Positions 13,462 to 15,125 of a DNA stretch of 15,125 nt are shown piece by piece. Within the stretch, counting starts at the first letter, position 1. Every line of letters begins with the position of its first letter. The notes below the pieces were generated by a model that was not told where the DNA came from, did no database searches, and saw nothing but the letters and a program-made list of their open reading frames with translations. Source of the DNA: Candidatus Sulfopaludibacter sp. SbA3 (GTDB lineage Bacteria; Acidobacteriota; Terriglobia; 20CM-2-55-15); contig CAMAWS010000017.1 of assembly GCA_945861845.1 (NCBI GenBank), forward strand, positions 1-15,125, read 5' to 3'. The translations under genes were made by a program, and so were the position numbers.

Positions 13462-14391
13462 TTACTTCGCGCCCGTCTTCTTAATTGCGGTTATCAGCAA
13501 GTTCAGATTGTAATCAAACAGTTTGAAGTAATCGGTGACTTCCTTGACCCCTCCGACCGACGGCGGCATGACCAGTACCTCTGCTCCAGTGTCGCGGCCA
13601 ATCGCATTCGGCGTCTTGAGATCGAAGTACGGCTCCACGAGCACGAGCTTGATGTTTGTTCTCTTCATCATGTTCATGAGATCGAGCGTGTGCTGTGGCG
13701 ACGGCGGGATTCCCGGCTTCGGCTCGATGTAGTCAACGATGTCGAGGCCAAAGCGCGCGGCGAAGTTTGGAAACGAGCGGTGATAGGTGACGACCTTTAT
13801 GCCCTTGTACGGCGCCATCATCGCGGTCCAGCGCTTTTCGGCTTCGTTCAGACGGTTGAGAAAATCGTTCAGGCGCTGTTCGAAATAAGCGCGGTCATTC
13901 GGCCGGAACCGCGCAAAGCTATCAACAATTTCGCGCGCGATGATCTCCCCGTTCTCAGGGTCCATCCAATAATGCGGGTTGCCGAGCGCGTGTACGTCGC
14001 CCCCTGCGCGTGTGATCTGGCCCGTCGGGACCTCGAGAATCTGCGCCTTGAGTGAGACGTCCAGGTAGCCCTCAGCGCCGACCTGGATCTTCTTGTTGCG
14101 GCTCTGCTGGATGAGGGGCGGCAGCCAGCCCAGTTCGAGATCGCGGCCAACCAGGATCAGAATGTCGGCCTTCAGCAGCTTGAGAATGAAGCTCGGTTTC
14201 GCTTCAACGAAGTGCGGATCCTGATAGCCTTTTGCGATCGAGTCGATGGTAATGCGATCACCACCAACTTCGCGCGCGATGGACGCCAGGTCTTCCGTCG
14301 TTGCGATGACGTTCAGCTTGCCCTGGGCCATCAAAGGCGAACTCGCCAGGAAAGACGCGATCAGTGCGGCGAGATAGAGTCTGATGTTCAT
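13462..14391 (-). CDS. Periplasmic Zn/Mn-type ABC transporter binding protein
   Basis: This 309-residue cluster A-I (ZnuA/TroA/MntA-like) binding protein captures a divalent metal in the periplasm and hands it to the permease encoded next. A signal peptide with a cleavage site near PLMA-QG (about residues 1-23) is present; there is no lipobox cysteine. Likely metal ligands are H60 (DPHFV), H140 (NPHYWMDP) and H204 (TYHRSF). Three histidines usually favour zinc. The usual fourth ligand, an aspartate in a V-x-x-LDP-like strand, is not at the expected place, which reads VLVMPPSVGG (272-281); E253 in LVEPYF could substitute. The His-rich loop of many zinc binders is absent. It lies 23 nt after the beta-barrel gene and 8 nt before the permease gene, in one operon. 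Confidence 0.93.
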   Translation of the reverse strand: MNIRLYLAALIASFLASSPLMAQGKLNVIATTEDLASIAREVGGDRITIDSIAKGYQDPHFVEAKPSFILKLLKADILILVGRDLELGWLPPLIQQSRNKKIQVGAEGYLDVSLKAQILEVPTGQITRAGGDVHALGNPHYWMDPENGEIIAREIVDSFARFRPNDRAYFEQRLNDFLNRLNEAEKRWTAMMAPYKGIKVVTYHRSFPNFAARFGLDIVDYIEPKPGIPPSPQHTLDLMNMMKRTNIKLVLVEPYFDLKTPNAIGRDTGAEVLVMPPSVGGVKEVTDYFKLFDYNLNLLITAIKKTGAK

Positions 14392-14414
14392 TTCAACCTT
14401 TCGAGTACACGAGT

Positions 14415-15125
14415 CTAGAACGGGTGCGCGCCATGCGCCCCGATAGAAAACTGGAACTGCATTAAGAACTCGTTCGCCGTCAATCCGGCCGCGTACTTCG
14501 TGCGCCGGTATTGACCCCGCACCTGGCTGAATTCGCTCGGCCAGTATGTGAGTGTGAGCGACTGCCCGGTGTCGTGCAACGACACGTCGTCAGAATGATT
14601 TGACCGGTCGTAGCGCAGTCCTGTAAACCATCGGCGGGCAAGCTGATAATCACCCGAGACGTAAAAACCCTTCCCGCTCTGCAAACCGTTTGGCTGGTTG
14701 CGCCGGCTCCAGATGAATTCCGAGCGGCCCACAAACGAATGGTAAACCGACCGGTTGAGCGGCTTCCATCGGATAGTGGCGTCGCCTCCATATAGAGTCG
14801 TCCGGAACCGCCCAAGGTCGAGATCGTTAACAATGCCGGACGCGTTGTGTCCCTGTGAAAACGAAAAGCCGAGATCGATGTTCGTATTATCCGAAATGTC
14901 CTGATACCCGCGCAGATGCCCGACATAGCTCAGGTCACTCCGCCGGCTCGTCTTGAAGAGCGCCGCCGAATCCCCTCGGAAAACCTGTCCTGTCGCTTCG
15001 AGGAAGATCCACGGATTCGGGATCAGCCTCGCAATTGAAAATCCCGCATCGCTGATGCCTTCCTCGCCGCCAACCAGGTTCTTTGTCACCAGCGGACGAT
15101 CGGTCCAGGAAAGCATATGATTGTG
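14415..15125 (-). CDS. Outer-membrane beta-barrel protein, C-terminal part (runs off the window)
   Basis: At least 236 residues of open frame reach the window edge, so the true start lies beyond it. The visible part alternates aromatic/hydrophobic and polar residues in about ten beta strands (PWIFLEATGQVFRG, SYVGHLRGYQDIS, KGFYVSGDYQLARRW, QSLTLTYWP), typical of outer-membrane barrels. It ends in FLMQFQFSIGAHGAHPF, a terminal-Phe insertion signal with a His-containing tail. Such GxHGAHxF tails occur, as I recall, in proteins annotated as zinc-regulated outer-membrane receptors, and the gene lies just upstream of the metal-binding-protein and permease genes. A role in metal passage across the outer membrane is therefore likely but inferred. 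The N-terminal plug or TonB box, if any, is outside the window. Confidence 0.75.
   Translation of the reverse strand, partial: HNHMLSWTDRPLVTKNLVGGEEGISDAGFSIARLIPNPWIFLEATGQVFRGDSAALFKTSRRSDLSYVGHLRGYQDISDNTNIDLGFSFSQGHNASGIVNDLDLGRFRTTLYGGDATIRWKPLNRSVYHSFVGRSEFIWSRRNQPNGLQSGKGFYVSGDYQLARRWFTGLRYDRSNHSDDVSLHDTGQSLTLTYWPSEFSQVRGQYRRTKYAAGLTANEFLMQFQFSIGAHGAHPF

Overview
The window looks like a chromosomal segment from a GC-rich Gram-negative bacterium, most likely an Acidobacteriota member. The evidence for that is indirect: an acidobacterial-style Ser/Thr kinase N-terminus, an lptC/A-lptB-rpoN-hpf-rapZ cluster, a RodZ-like protein and a bacterial microcompartment (BMC) locus. Taxonomy is inferred from gene content and protein style; there is no rRNA marker here.

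Layout. (1) 1-1563 is an accessory stretch. It holds the N-terminal end of a Ser/Thr kinase (minus), an Rv0078B-like antitoxin gene overlapping a truncated nucleotidyltransferase partner (plus), and a complete vapBC pair (minus) with a perfect 14-bp palindrome just before vapB. (2) 1630-7417 is a compact minus-strand operon, read lptC/A -> lptB -> rpoN -> hpf -> rapZ, with junctions of 0-12 nt or overlaps. It joins lipopolysaccharide export to sigma-54, ribosome hibernation and RNase-adaptor/nucleotide-signalling functions. LptC and LptA appear fused in one 678-residue protein. (3) 7418-9610 is less ordinary. It has a 364-bp gap with a strong hairpin and a possible coxG-like remnant, an unrecognised plus-strand gene with an excellent ribosome binding site, a GC-rich inverted repeat, and a minus-strand gene for a two-helix membrane protein with a proline-rich linker.

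(4) 9611-11656 is a two-gene BMC locus, shell hexamer protein -> CoA-acylating aldehyde dehydrogenase. The dehydrogenase has an internal candidate encapsulation helix and an extra C-terminal segment. Four 11-bp tandem repeats fill the space between the two genes, right up to the dehydrogenase start. (5) 11706-12556 is a divergent RodZ-like gene with a clear sigma-70-type promoter. (6) 12617-15125 (minus) encodes, in transcription order, the C-terminal part of an outer-membrane beta-barrel, a periplasmic Zn/Mn-type binding protein and its ABC-3 permease. No matching ATPase is visible.

The best candidates for something new are the minimal BMC locus with its odd dehydrogenase tail, repeat-filled junction and non-canonical shell pore; the unrecognised 280-residue protein at 7782-8624; and the decayed Rv0078A/B-like module. 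All family assignments come from reading motifs by eye; no database search was run.
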